Both the position numbers and the translations under genes were made by a program. From Snowella sp. (GTDB taxonomy: Bacteria > Cyanobacteriota > Cyanobacteriia > Cyanobacteriales > Microcystaceae), in assembly GCA_003249095.1 (NCBI GenBank), contig QBMS01000009.1:4259-64312 (forward strand): DNA of 60,054 nt. Direction: 5' to 3'. Positions within the stretch are counted from its first letter, which is position 1. Every line of letters starts with the position of its first letter. The notes below the pieces were generated by a model. It searched no databases. It was not told where the DNA came from and worked only from the letters and a program-made list of their open reading frames with translations. This document shows positions 8,159-16,796 of the stretch, in pieces.

Positions 8159-9748
8159 ATGTCTCTCGGCTATGTTGCCCTCGTCCTTCATGCTCACTTG
8201 CCTTTTGTCCGTCACCCCGAAAGTGACTATGTATTGGAAGAAGAGTGGCTCTATGAAGCGATTACCGAAACCTATATTCCTCTGCTCCACGTTTTTGAAG
8301 GATTAAAGCGGGATGGAATCGATTTCAAAATGACCATGAGCATGACCCCGCCCCTGGTCTCTATGTTACGAGATCCCCTCTTACAAGACCGCTACGATAA
8401 GCATCTCAGTCAATTACAGGAATTAGTCCAAAAAGAGATTAAGCACAACGAGCATAATGGCCACGTCCGTTATCTCGCTGAATATTACGAAAAAGAATTT
8501 GACCTCGTTCGTCAGACCTGGGAACGGTGCGATCGCGATTTAGTCGGTGCGTTCAAGAAATTTCTGGATTCCAACAATTTAGAAATTCTGACCTGTGGCG
8601 CAACTCATGGTTATTTTCCCCTGATGAAAATGTATCCCCAGGCAGTCTGGTCACAGATCAAAGTTGCCTGTGAACATTACGAAGAAAATTTTGGCCGTCC
8701 TCCCAAGGGAATTTGGTTGCCCGAATGTGCCTACTTTGAAGGCGTAGAAAGAATGCTGGCCGATGCAGGCTTGCGTTACTTTTTGGTAGATGGTCACGGA
8801 ATTTTGTATGCGCGTCCCCGTCCCCGTTTTGGAACCTATGCCCCGATTTTTACGGAAACTGGGGTTGCCGCTTTTGGGCGGGATCATGAATCCTCTCAGC
8901 AAGTTTGGTCATCCCAGGTCGGTTATCCTGGCGATCCTGAATATCGAGAATTTTATAAAGATTTGGGCTGGGAAGCGGAATATGAGTACATTAAGCCCTA
9001 TATCATGCCCAACGGTCAACGGAAAAATATCGGCATCAAGTACCATAAAATTACCAGTCGTCAGGCAGGACTTTCGGAAAAAGCTCTCTATGATCCCTAC
9101 TGGGCCAAGGAAAAAGCCGCCGAACACGCCGCGAACTTCATGTATAACCGAGAGCGTCAAGTTAGCCATTTGGCGGGAATTATGCAACGTCCGCCCTTGG
9201 TGGTTTCGCCCTACGATGCAGAATTATTTGGGCATTGGTGGTATGAAGGCCCTTGGTTTATTGATTATCTTTTCCGTAAGGCTTGGCATGATCAAAGCAC
9301 CTTTGAGATGACTCACTTGGCCGATTACTTACGCAATAATCCTAATCAGCAGGTTTGTCGTCCTTCCCAATCCAGTTGGGGTTTTAAGGGATTCCATGAA
9401 TATTGGTTAAATGAGACGAATGCTTGGATTTATCCCCATTTACATAAAGCTGCCGAACGGATGATCGAAATTAGTCGTCGAGAAGCGGTGGATGAGTTGG
9501 AAGAACGGGCCTTAAATCAAGCCGCCCGTGAGTTGTTGTTAGCTCAATCCTCTGACTGGGCTTTTATTATGAAAACTGGGACAATGGTTCCCTATGCAGT
9601 GCGTCGGACTCGTTCCCATTTACTCCGTTTTGATAAGCTTTGTGAGGATGTTAATGCGGAGAAAGTGGATTCGGGTTGGTTAAGCCAGGTTGAAGCGATG
9701 GATAATATTTTTCCGAATATTAATTACCGTGTTTATCGTCCTTTATAA
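8159..9748 (+). CDS. GH57 1,4-alpha-glucan branching enzyme (DUF1957 type)
   Basis: 529 residues, the usual length for cyanobacterial and archaeal GH57 branching enzymes. These form alpha-1,6 branches in glycogen. Motif 1 (HAHLPFVRHPE) is at the N-terminus. Motif 3 (GIWLPECAY) gives the nucleophile Glu189, and motif 4 (SPYDAELFGHWWYEG) gives the acid/base Asp353, closely matching the positions in the characterised Thermococcus kodakarensis enzyme. The C-terminal helical domain has the expected Trp-rich segment (QSSWGFKGFHEYWLNE). It stands alone in its transcription direction. Other GH57 activities such as 4-alpha-glucanotransferase are less likely because of length and motif form. Confidence 0.9.
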   Translation: MSLGYVALVLHAHLPFVRHPESDYVLEEEWLYEAITETYIPLLHVFEGLKRDGIDFKMTMSMTPPLVSMLRDPLLQDRYDKHLSQLQELVQKEIKHNEHNGHVRYLAEYYEKEFDLVRQTWERCDRDLVGAFKKFLDSNNLEILTCGATHGYFPLMKMYPQAVWSQIKVACEHYEENFGRPPKGIWLPECAYFEGVERMLADAGLRYFLVDGHGILYARPRPRFGTYAPIFTETGVAAFGRDHESSQQVWSSQVGYPGDPEYREFYKDLGWEAEYEYIKPYIMPNGQRKNIGIKYHKITSRQAGLSEKALYDPYWAKEKAAEHAANFMYNRERQVSHLAGIMQRPPLVVSPYDAELFGHWWYEGPWFIDYLFRKAWHDQSTFEMTHLADYLRNNPNQQVCRPSQSSWGFKGFHEYWLNETNAWIYPHLHKAAERMIEISRREAVDELEERALNQAARELLLAQSSDWAFIMKTGTMVPYAVRRTRSHLLRFDKLCEDVNAEKVDSGWLSQVEAMDNIFPNINYRVYRPL

Positions 9749-10350
9749 CTTTAATAATTTGTGTTGGCGATCGCGGTTTTAAAATCTTGATTGCTATTTT
9801 GGGGTTTGAATTGTAGCTCAAGGAAAGTACGGATGACTTTCTTCTGGCTGGGAATCGAACCTTTTTTTTGTGATCGTATGCAGATGTTTTTAATGATTAA
9901 TATAAAAATCCAAGAAAATCAAAAACAGTATTTTGATCCTACTTAAAGTCTCAATTTCAAACCTAATATAAACAAGAACAAAAATCACACTCTGTTTTTA
10001 GATATTCTACAAACTACTTGCGAAATATTACTGTCTCTCCTATAGTTTGTCAAAAAAGCACCTAAGTGTTATTACTGATGAAAAAAAAAGATTATGCTGT
10101 TAACGTGTTTTTATCTCTAGTTCAAAGCGTTATTTTTTATTCAATTTTAAATAATTTCTTCGTTCTCAAAAAAACTTGTCTGCATAAATTGACTTTGCTA
10201 AAATGGTTGATTAGTCGCAATAAATTTATCTATAAATTACGACTATTAATAAAACAATTTTTCTAGTCATTCACTTTAAAGATAATACAACTAAAATTTA
10301 ATCTATTTATCTTCAGTTTTTAGGCATAAATTCAGAGCTTTTTTCGTATT
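9749..10350 (+). other. 602-base AT-rich intergenic region
   Basis: Strongly AT-rich. It contains a 66-codon basic, Leu/Lys/Phe-rich frame (10066-10266) that I regard as chance. Near 9848 a TGGGAATCGAACC string looks like the complement of a tRNA T-arm, but the flanking bases do not pair, so there is no tRNA. The end of the region must contain the promoter of the small CxxC genes; no strong consensus was found. Confidence 0.4.
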
Positions 10351-10539
10351 ATGCGTTGTAATTCCTGTCAAAGTACTGAAATATTTCCTTCTCTAAGTCA
10401 TCCATCGTTAGTTCGTTTAGTGTTGCTTTTCCTACTAATACACAAGTTTCGCTGTCATAATTGTCTGAAGAGCCAATTAGGTTTGCTTCCTTGTTATTGG
10501 TTTAAGTTGTTACGAGAGAGTTTGAGAGCTAATATTTGA
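10351..10539 (+). CDS. Small CxxC...CxxC membrane-associated protein, copy 1
   Basis: 62 residues: an N-terminal CNSC pair (residues 3-6), a hydrophobic segment (about 20-31), then HKFRCHNC with the second CxxC (35-38), and an aromatic amphipathic end (YWFKLLRE). The two CxxC knuckles could bind one zinc as a split zinc ribbon around a short membrane or re-entrant helix. It is about 57 percent identical to the next gene (32 of 56 positions by eye), a clear tandem duplication. No ribosome-binding site is obvious, and I do not recognise a function. Confidence 0.6.
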   Translation: MRCNSCQSTEIFPSLSHPSLVRLVLLFLLIHKFRCHNCLKSQLGLLPCYWFKLLRESLRANI

Positions 10540-10582
10540 AGGAAAATAGTGATTTTTTAAGTTCTTTTTAATTTTATTAGTT

Positions 10583-10768
10583 ATGTTTTGTAAAAGATGT
10601 GGCAGTAGTGAATTGTTCCCCTCAAAAAGTCAAACTTTTTGGGTTCGGTTAGCTTTGATCGTTGTATTGTTGCATAAATTTCGCTGTCACAATTGCCACA
10701 GAAGTCAAATTGATTTTCTTCCATTTTATTGGTTTAAACTAATGCGAGCAAAAAATGCTAGGAATTGA
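10583..10768 (+). CDS. Small CxxC...CxxC membrane-associated protein, copy 2
   Basis: 61 residues with the same plan as its upstream neighbour: CKRC at residues 3-6, SSELFPS, a hydrophobic VRLALIVVLL segment, HKFRCHNC, and the YWFKLMR end. All four cysteines and the His/Phe/Arg before the second knuckle are conserved between the copies, while linker residues differ, which indicates selection on the metal-site-like elements. It begins 43 bases after the stop of copy 1 and both are probably on one transcript. The function is unknown. Confidence 0.6.
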   Translation: MFCKRCGSSELFPSKSQTFWVRLALIVVLLHKFRCHNCHRSQIDFLPFYWFKLMRAKNARN

Positions 10769-10881
10769 AGAATAATAGATATTTTTGAGCTTTTAATCGA
10801 GTAGATCGCAATTTGAATTGTAAGGTTTACTAAAATTTTGTGGAGACTGAATATAGATAATTCTGAAATATAACCAATCAT

Positions 10882-13626
10882 CTAAATTAAGCGAATTTCT
10901 GCATGAACAACCGATGGTGTGTGCTGTAACTGAAAACCGACTTTTTCAGAAACTCGTTGCATGGGCCTGTTTTCTTTGAGCATTTCTGCTTTAATGGCAG
11001 CTAATTTTTCATCCCGACCCACTTGCACCAATTTTTCTAACAACATTGTCCCTAAACCTTGATGTTGATAAGCATCACTCACTAGGAGGGCAAATTCTCC
11101 TTCATTAATACCGTGTTGTTTGGTTAATCGTCCCACCCCAAGAATTTCTTTTTCTAAGGTTTCGGGGTTTTCCGATTCCACGACCAAAGCCATTTCTCGG
11201 TCATAATCAATAAAACAAATACGGGTTAAACGTTCGTGGGCAATACGAGAACTCAAAGACATCAAATGGAAATAACGAAAATAAAGACTTTGTTCCGAGA
11301 GGGTTTTATGAAATTGAATCATCAAGGGTTCATCTTCGGGACGGATGGGACGAATGGTGACATTTTGACCATTGGGCATCTGCCAAGGAGTGACGTATTG
11401 GAGGGGATAGGGACGGATCGCTGTGCGAGAAAGTTGATGATCAGGAGTTTCGACGGAATGCAGAACAATTCGCGCATCTAGGGCGGATAGGCGTTCCTCC
11501 GAAGCGAGCAGGGGGTTAATGTCGATTTCTTTGATTTGGGGTTGTTCAACAACGAGTTGACTAAATTTGACGAGTAATTTTTCTAACGCTTCTAGATCAA
11601 CTGCTTTACGGCCTCTCACTCCTTTTAAGGCTTCATAGATCTTGGTTTGCTCCATCAATCGTCGTGCCAGAGTGGTATTGAGGGGGGGTAAGGCGATCGC
11701 CCGATCTTTAAAAATTTCTACTAATTGGCCGCCTGTCCCAAACACCAAAACAGGGCCAAATTGAGCATCCAGACTACTCCCAATGATCAATTCATAGCTA
11801 CCGTCAGGATTGAGCATGGGCTGGACTGTGACCCCTAAAAAATGCTCTGCTCCCACTTTTTCGGTGACATTTTGCTGAATTTTTTCATAGGCCAATTGGA
11901 CAGATTCGGATTCTAAAAGGTTTAATTGCACCCCGCCCACATCGGTTTTGTGGGTAATGGTTTCTGACCAGAGTTTTAAAACAACGGGATAACCCATTGA
12001 GTCTGCCAACGCGATCGCCTCGGTCGAGCTTTGGGCAATACCTGTGGGGACAACGGGAATATCGTAGGCTTTTAAAATATTCTTGGATTCGACTTCCGTT
12101 AGCAGGGTTCGATTCTGGGATAAAGCATTCTCTAAAATCTCTTTGACGCGATCGCGATCGGTATTTCTTTCATGATCAATCGGTAGCGTGGGAGTTTCAT
12201 AAATGCCCTTGAGATTGTAGCTATAACGCCACATAAAATTGAATAAACGGGCGGCTGCATCGGGATAACGATAGGTCGGAATTTGATTTTGATTCAGTAT
12301 TAATTCCCCTTCCGTAACATCTTCTCCCCCCATCCAACTAGCAATAATCGGTTTGGTCGTATTTTTCGCATAGACACATAATTCCTTGGCCGTTTGAGTC
12401 GGGTCGGTCATGGCTTGGGGAGTCAAAATCACCAATAAACCATCGGTATTTGGGTCTTGAAGGGCAATCTCTAACGCCTGGGCATACCGTTCAGGCCCCG
12501 CATCTCCCAAAATATCAATGGGATTACTATGACTCCAATGGGTCGGTAAAACCTGATTCAGTTTTTCAATTGTCGTATTCTCTAATTCCGTTAACTGTCC
12601 GCCTGTACAAACCAGGGCATCGGTCGCTAAAACCCCAGGCCCGCCCGCATTGGTAATAATCGTTAGTTTTGGCCCGGTGGGACGACGAGGTTGTTTGGCA
12701 AAAACTTCGGCGAGATCAAACAATTCAGAAATGCGTTCAATTTGCAATACTCCACAGCGTCGAAAGGCCGCATCTAAAACATCCTTACTGCCCGCTAAAG
12801 CCCCTGTATGGGAACTAGCCGCCTTGGCTGAAGCTTCGGTTTGACCCGCTTTAATCAAAACAATGGGTTTGGTCAGGGCAACTTCCCTGGCCGCCGACAG
12901 AAAGGAACGGGCATCGCCGATGGATTCCATATAAATCGCGATCGCCTGAGTATAGGGGTCATCACCGAGATAGTAAATGAGATCTCCCCAATCCACATCC
13001 AGCATGGAGCCAATGGAAATAAAAGAGCTAAATCCTACATTTTCAGGGAAACTCCAGTCTAATACGGCAGTACATAAAGCCCCGCTCTGACTAATGAAGC
13101 CTAAGTTACCAGGATGGGCCATTTTCCCCGCAAAAGTAGCATTCAATCCGATCAAGGGATTCATGATACCAAGGCAATTTGGGCCAATAATCCGTAATTT
13201 ACCGAGAGCAATTTCTTTGATCTGGCGTTCGAGTTCCTGCCCCATTGGCCCAATTTCCCGAAAACCTGCCGAAATAATAATGACTCCCTTGACTCCTTTT
13301 TCCACACATTCGGTAATAATTGCGGGAATAGTGGCGGCGGGTGTGGCAATAATCGCTAAATCAATCTCGACGGGAATGGATTTTAAAGTAGGATAGGCGG
13401 GAATCCCCAAAACCTGACTCCGTTTAGGATTTACAGGATAAATACTGCCCCCAAAGGGATTACTCACCAAATTCCAGATGAGAGTGCGACCCACGCTATT
13501 CGGTTTATCGGTTGCTCCCACGACAGCTACGGTTTTGGGATTAAAAATCGGTTCTAGGGGTTGATCCTGGGAGCGTAGAATGTCGTAGGCGCGATCGGGG
13601 GAAAATTCGGCGAGGGACTGAAACAT
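10882..13626 (-). CDS. ADP-forming acyl-CoA ligase fused to a GNAT acetyltransferase
   Basis: 914 residues with domains in order: CoA-binding Rossmann domain (about 30-150, VAVVGATD), CoA-ligase domains (about 155-460) with the phosphohistidine loop [12 protein letters not shown] (His273), an ATP-grasp domain (about 500-720, [20 protein letters not shown]) and a C-terminal GNAT domain (about 745-910). This architecture is shared by ADP-forming acetate-CoA ligase fusions and by the Pat/YfiQ protein lysine acetyltransferases. Because the catalytic histidine is present, the ligase half is probably active. That would allow the enzyme to make acyl-CoA from acid and ATP and to acetylate proteins. 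It is a single gene with no obvious operon partner. Confidence 0.85.
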   Translation of the reverse strand: MFQSLAEFSPDRAYDILRSQDQPLEPIFNPKTVAVVGATDKPNSVGRTLIWNLVSNPFGGSIYPVNPKRSQVLGIPAYPTLKSIPVEIDLAIIATPAATIPAIITECVEKGVKGVIIISAGFREIGPMGQELERQIKEIALGKLRIIGPNCLGIMNPLIGLNATFAGKMAHPGNLGFISQSGALCTAVLDWSFPENVGFSSFISIGSMLDVDWGDLIYYLGDDPYTQAIAIYMESIGDARSFLSAAREVALTKPIVLIKAGQTEASAKAASSHTGALAGSKDVLDAAFRRCGVLQIERISELFDLAEVFAKQPRRPTGPKLTIITNAGGPGVLATDALVCTGGQLTELENTTIEKLNQVLPTHWSHSNPIDILGDAGPERYAQALEIALQDPNTDGLLVILTPQAMTDPTQTAKELCVYAKNTTKPIIASWMGGEDVTEGELILNQNQIPTYRYPDAAARLFNFMWRYSYNLKGIYETPTLPIDHERNTDRDRVKEILENALSQNRTLLTEVESKNILKAYDIPVVPTGIAQSSTEAIALADSMGYPVVLKLWSETITHKTDVGGVQLNLLESESVQLAYEKIQQNVTEKVGAEHFLGVTVQPMLNPDGSYELIIGSSLDAQFGPVLVFGTGGQLVEIFKDRAIALPPLNTTLARRLMEQTKIYEALKGVRGRKAVDLEALEKLLVKFSQLVVEQPQIKEIDINPLLASEERLSALDARIVLHSVETPDHQLSRTAIRPYPLQYVTPWQMPNGQNVTIRPIRPEDEPLMIQFHKTLSEQSLYFRYFHLMSLSSRIAHERLTRICFIDYDREMALVVESENPETLEKEILGVGRLTKQHGINEGEFALLVSDAYQHQGLGTMLLEKLVQVGRDEKLAAIKAEMLKENRPMQRVSEKVGFQLQHTPSVVHAEIRLI

Positions 13627-13824
13627 AACTCAATTTCCAGATTTCTGCTGGTTTAATTGTAATGCCCAAAGTAATCTGCGATCGCGTTTCTCAAATTCTG
13701 ATTGGGTAACCCCAGAGGCTTTTGTCTGAAACCAGCCTACTTACCAAGGGAGAGAGAAAAAACGAATCTTAGTCTCCGCATACAAAATTTTTTAGTATTG
13801 ATAAATTTTAAGATTTTAAGATTG

Positions 13825-14583
13825 CTATGTACTATGGGCAAAGGGCTGGCGTTCCTCGGATTTGATGCGACCATCCTGAAACCAAATAATGCGTTGAGTA
13901 TGGCTAGCCACATCAGCTTCGTGGGTGACAATGACAATGGTGATGCCGCTCTGATTTAGTTCCTCAAAAATGCCCAATACTTCTTTCGTGGTGTGGGAAT
14001 CCAAGGCTCCCGTCGGTTCATCGGCCAAAATGAGCAAGGGATGATTAACGATCGCCCTGGCAATAGCGACCCGTTGTTGTTGTCCCCCCGATAACTGATT
14101 GGGTTTATTGTATAACCGATTTTCTAAACCCACTCGAAACAAGGCTTCCTTGGCCCGTATTTTTCTCGATTCCAGGGGAACACCCGCATAAACCATCGGC
14201 AACATCACGTTTTCGAGAGCCGACATTTGATTGAGCAAATAAAATTGCTGAAAGACAAAACCGATTTTACGATTCCGCACAGCCGCCAGTTCATCCTCAG
14301 TCAGTTCGGAGACATCTAATCCATCGAGGTAATAACGACCTGCGGTAGGGCGATCCAAACAACCAATCATGTTCATCATGGTGGACTTGCCCGAACCTGA
14401 TGCCCCCATAATGGCGCAATATTCTCCCTGATTAATGCTGAGATGCACATTAGAAAGGGCATGAACCATTGCTTCTCCCTTGCCATAGACCTTAGAAATC
14501 GATTCCAAACGGATTAATTCGACGGGGTGGGTTTCGGCGATCGCGGAATCAGACTGATTGAAGGGAGCAAGCTCAGAGGTCAT
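13825..14583 (-). CDS. ABC transporter ATP-binding protein, MacB/LolD/DevA type
   Basis: About 252 residues from the ATG at 14583; the frame can start earlier (ATG 14625, GTG 14637), but homologues begin near the segment before VELIRLESISKVYG. All ABC motifs are present: Walker A GASGSGKST, Q-loop (FVFQQF), signature LSGGQQQR, Walker B LLILADEP, H-loop THEAD. The spacing and the VHALSNVHLSI opening are those of the MacB/LolD/DevA subfamily, which drives export through a FtsX-like permease. No permease or periplasmic adaptor gene is adjacent, so its partner must be elsewhere. Confidence 0.88.
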   Translation of the reverse strand: MTSELAPFNQSDSAIAETHPVELIRLESISKVYGKGEAMVHALSNVHLSINQGEYCAIMGASGSGKSTMMNMIGCLDRPTAGRYYLDGLDVSELTEDELAAVRNRKIGFVFQQFYLLNQMSALENVMLPMVYAGVPLESRKIRAKEALFRVGLENRLYNKPNQLSGGQQQRVAIARAIVNHPLLILADEPTGALDSHTTKEVLGIFEELNQSGITIVIVTHEADVASHTQRIIWFQDGRIKSEERQPFAHST

Positions 14584-14663
14584 AGTCAAAGGCGTATAGT
14601 TTTCTCTAAGGCAATAATAACTCATTCCAAAATTCACCTTCGAGACTCTTTTGGGACTAAGAG

Positions 14664-15011
14664 TTAAAATTTACCTGAAAAATCGGGATACAGCCATTTG
14701 ACTACCCCCACAATCAGCGCAAGCACGACTCCCACCACCACCGAGCGATTAATAAATTCCTGGGTATCTAATCGCTTACTAATATCATCAATTTTGGCAT
14801 CTAAGGCTTTAATATCCCCCTTGAGTTCACCCTCAAGACTTTTCATGTCACCTTTTAGCTCACCTTCCAGGCTCTTCATCTCACTTTTTAGTTCGCCTTC
14901 TAGCCTGGCGATCGCAACTTTAACGTCCCCTACATCTTTTTGTAAATTATCCAGCTTTTGCTCAAATTTAACTAAATATTCTTTTAAATCAGATTCAATC
15001 GTGATCGCCAT
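14664..15011 (-). CDS. Hendecad-repeat coiled-coil protein with a C-terminal membrane anchor
   Basis: 115 residues. Residues about 37-70 contain three near-identical 11-residue units (LEGELKSEMKS, LEGELKGDMKS, LEGELKGDIKA) followed by a degenerate fourth (LDAKIDDISKR). Eleven-residue periodicity gives a nearly straight, slightly right-handed coiled coil. A hydrophobic helix (about residues 88-106) ends the chain, so it should be a tail-anchored rod. It resembles short coiled-coil families with CCDC90-like repeats, but I cannot name a function. The DNA units (14820-14910) are themselves 33-base repeats and may expand or contract. Confidence 0.65.
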   Translation of the reverse strand: MAITIESDLKEYLVKFEQKLDNLQKDVGDVKVAIARLEGELKSEMKSLEGELKGDMKSLEGELKGDIKALDAKIDDISKRLDTQEFINRSVVVGVVLALIVGVVKWLYPDFSGKF

Positions 15012-15087
15012 AGTCGTGGTTCGACAGAATTAAATGCCAGTATTGTTAATTTAACGCAAATTTATTGAATACTTTAATTAAGTGTAA

Positions 15088-15117
15088 TTTATTGCGATTT
15101 ATTGCGATTTATTGCGA
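15088..15117 (+). repeat. Three perfect 10-bp direct repeats
   Basis: TTTATTGCGA occurs three times in immediate succession, in the gap between the leftward coiled-coil gene and fabD, about 60 bases upstream of the fabD extended -10 box. One repeat per helical turn would place identical sites on one face of the DNA. It could be an iterated protein-binding site or simple replication slippage. Confidence 0.6.
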
Positions 15118-15171
15118 TCACTCCTTATCTTTCTGATTTTCGACAAAACTTCAAAATGCCCCTTCAAACCT

Positions 15172-15180
15172 TGGTATAAT
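15172..15180 (+). promoter_or_regulatory. Extended -10 promoter of fabD
   Basis: TGGTATAAT is a perfect TATAAT preceded by the TGn extension. The start codon of fabD lies 31 bases downstream of its last base. There is no convincing -35 box at the usual distance, which the extended -10 element would compensate for. The triple 10-bp repeat lies upstream. Confidence 0.45.
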
Positions 15181-15211
15181 TGACCCGCCGTTAATTATTA
15201 CTGAATCATCA

Positions 15212-16084
15212 ATGACAATAGCGTGGCTATTTCCAGGACAAGGCTCCCAGGCGATCGGCATGGGAAGCGACCTTGGTGAACTCCCCCTAGCGAAGAGCAA
15301 ATTAACAGAAGCAGAACAAATTCTGGGTTGGTCTGTGACGGAAAAATGTAATGGGGACGAAGCAGAATTATCCCAAACCCTCTACACCCAGCCCTGTTTA
15401 TACGTGATAGAAAGTATTCTGACGGATTTACTCAAGAAAAAGGAATATTGTCCTGATTTTGTGGCAGGTCATAGCTTAGGGGAATATTCGGCCCTCTATG
15501 CGGCGGGAGTTTTTGATTTTGCCACAGGTTTAACCTTGGTCAAACAAAGGGCTATGTTAATGAACGAAGCAGACGGGGGAAAAATGGCCGCCCTGATGAA
15601 ATTTGAGCGATCGCAGTTACAAGAAGTCCTTGACGCTACCCCGAATTTAGTATTAGCGAACGACAATAGCGAAGAACAAGTGGTCATCTCTGGAACCCCC
15701 GAAGCCGTTGACAGTGCCTTAAGTCAAATCAAGGCCAAACGAGCAGTTCCCCTCAAGGTTTCAGGAGCTTTCCATTCTCCTTTGATGGCAGACTCGGCCC
15801 AAAAATTTCAAGTTGTTTTGGACAATGTGACCTTTAATGATGCCCTTTGTCCCGTTTTTTCTAATGTTGATCCCACTCCCGAAACCCAGGGACAGAGACT
15901 TAAAGAGCGTTTATTAAAACAAATGACAGGTTCGGTACGGTGGCGAGAAATTATGTTGCAATTTTCTGAATTAAACATTAATGAAGTTTGGGAAGTGGGG
16001 CCAGGAAAGGTTTTGGTCGGTTTGGTAAAACGGACTTGTCCCGATATCACCCTCAAAAATATCGCTAGTCTGGCGGATTTTTAA
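15212..16084 (+). CDS. fabD: Malonyl-CoA:ACP transacylase
   Basis: 290 residues, the usual length for FabD. The enzyme moves malonyl groups from CoA to acyl carrier protein for fatty-acid synthesis in the cytosol. It has the N-terminal FPGQGSQ motif, the Gln of TQPCLYV, the nucleophile elbow GHSLGEYSA (Ser88), the malonate-binding Arg in VKQRAMLMNEA, the catalytic His in SGAFHSPLM, and the GPGKVL end. It is preceded by an extended -10 promoter. The next gene is a response regulator after a 142-base gap, so fabD looks monocistronic. Confidence 0.95.
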   Translation: MTIAWLFPGQGSQAIGMGSDLGELPLAKSKLTEAEQILGWSVTEKCNGDEAELSQTLYTQPCLYVIESILTDLLKKKEYCPDFVAGHSLGEYSALYAAGVFDFATGLTLVKQRAMLMNEADGGKMAALMKFERSQLQEVLDATPNLVLANDNSEEQVVISGTPEAVDSALSQIKAKRAVPLKVSGAFHSPLMADSAQKFQVVLDNVTFNDALCPVFSNVDPTPETQGQRLKERLLKQMTGSVRWREIMLQFSELNINEVWEVGPGKVLVGLVKRTCPDITLKNIASLADF

Positions 16085-16226
16085 CGGGTGATTTTGCGGG
16101 GTTTTTATTCCCCTACTTCTCAATACGCCCAAAAAATTGGGATAAAATCGAGCTAGTACGATAATTGTTGCGAATAAAATCGGATAAATTGCTAAAGTAG
16201 TGAACATTTACTAAGGAGAGTCTCTT

Positions 16227-16781
16227 GTGTCAACCCATAAAATCTTGGTCATTGATGACAGCAAAGTTATTCGGATGCGAGTTCGGGATATGCTACCCCA
16301 GGGCAACTTTGAGGTACTAGAGGCAAGAGACGGCATCGAAGGGTATAACATGATTCGCAGTGAAAAACCGAATCTAATTTTATTGGATTGGCTCTTACCA
16401 AAAATGGGCGGTTGGGAAGTCTATCAGGAAGTGCAAAAAGAATACGCAATGAAAAGTATTCCCTTGGTTTTGATGTCTGGGCGGAAGGGAGAAGTTTTAG
16501 AGAAACTGTCTGAACCGTTTGAATATTTCGCCTTTGTTGAAAAACCCTTTGAACAGAGGGAATTGGTCTCGGCTATTAAGGAAGCGATGGCGAAGGCCAA
16601 AAAACATCCTAAGCCACCTACCACAGATGCAGGAATTCCCCCCGTTGCGGCTGGGGATGCGGCTACGATGGCCGCCGAGATTCAGGCATTAAAACAACAA
16701 ATGGCCAAGATGAATGGAGAAATGGAGACGTTAAAGAAACAATTGTCCCAATTGGTGGCTTTTATTAAGCAGAAATTATAA
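16227..16781 (+). CDS. Response regulator with C-terminal coiled coil
   Basis: 184 residues from a GTG start, preceded at good distance by AAGGAG. Residues 1-120 form a receiver domain: acidic pair Asp10/Asp11, phosphoacceptor Asp54 (LILLDWLLP), Ser84 (VLMSGR) and Lys106 (FVEKPF). A Pro/Ala-rich linker follows. The last 40 residues form a heptad coiled coil (LKQQMAKMNGEMETLKKQL) in place of a DNA-binding or enzymatic output. Output is therefore probably by protein interaction or oligomerisation. No histidine kinase gene is nearby. Confidence 0.85.
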   Translation: MSTHKILVIDDSKVIRMRVRDMLPQGNFEVLEARDGIEGYNMIRSEKPNLILLDWLLPKMGGWEVYQEVQKEYAMKSIPLVLMSGRKGEVLEKLSEPFEYFAFVEKPFEQRELVSAIKEAMAKAKKHPKPPTTDAGIPPVAAGDAATMAAEIQALKQQMAKMNGEMETLKKQLSQLVAFIKQKL

Positions 16782-16796
16782 TCAATGAGAGACTTT

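Noticed and set aside
9840-9860. TGGGAATCGAACC, the complement of a tRNA T-arm consensus
   Set aside because: The bases on either side do not form a T-stem (AAAGG against CCCAG) and no D-arm, anticodon arm or acceptor stem can be found nearby, so it is not a tRNA gene and is too short to call an att site.
10066-10266. A 66-codon frame in AT-rich DNA
   Set aside because: Low-complexity Leu/Lys/Phe composition, several possible starts, no ribosome-binding site and no motif; best explained by base composition.
14698-15033. A 111-codon frame opposite the hendecad coiled-coil gene
   Set aside because: It is the mirror of the 33-base repeats, giving a Ser/Pro/Leu-rich repeat protein; the other strand gives a sensible coiled coil plus membrane helix.
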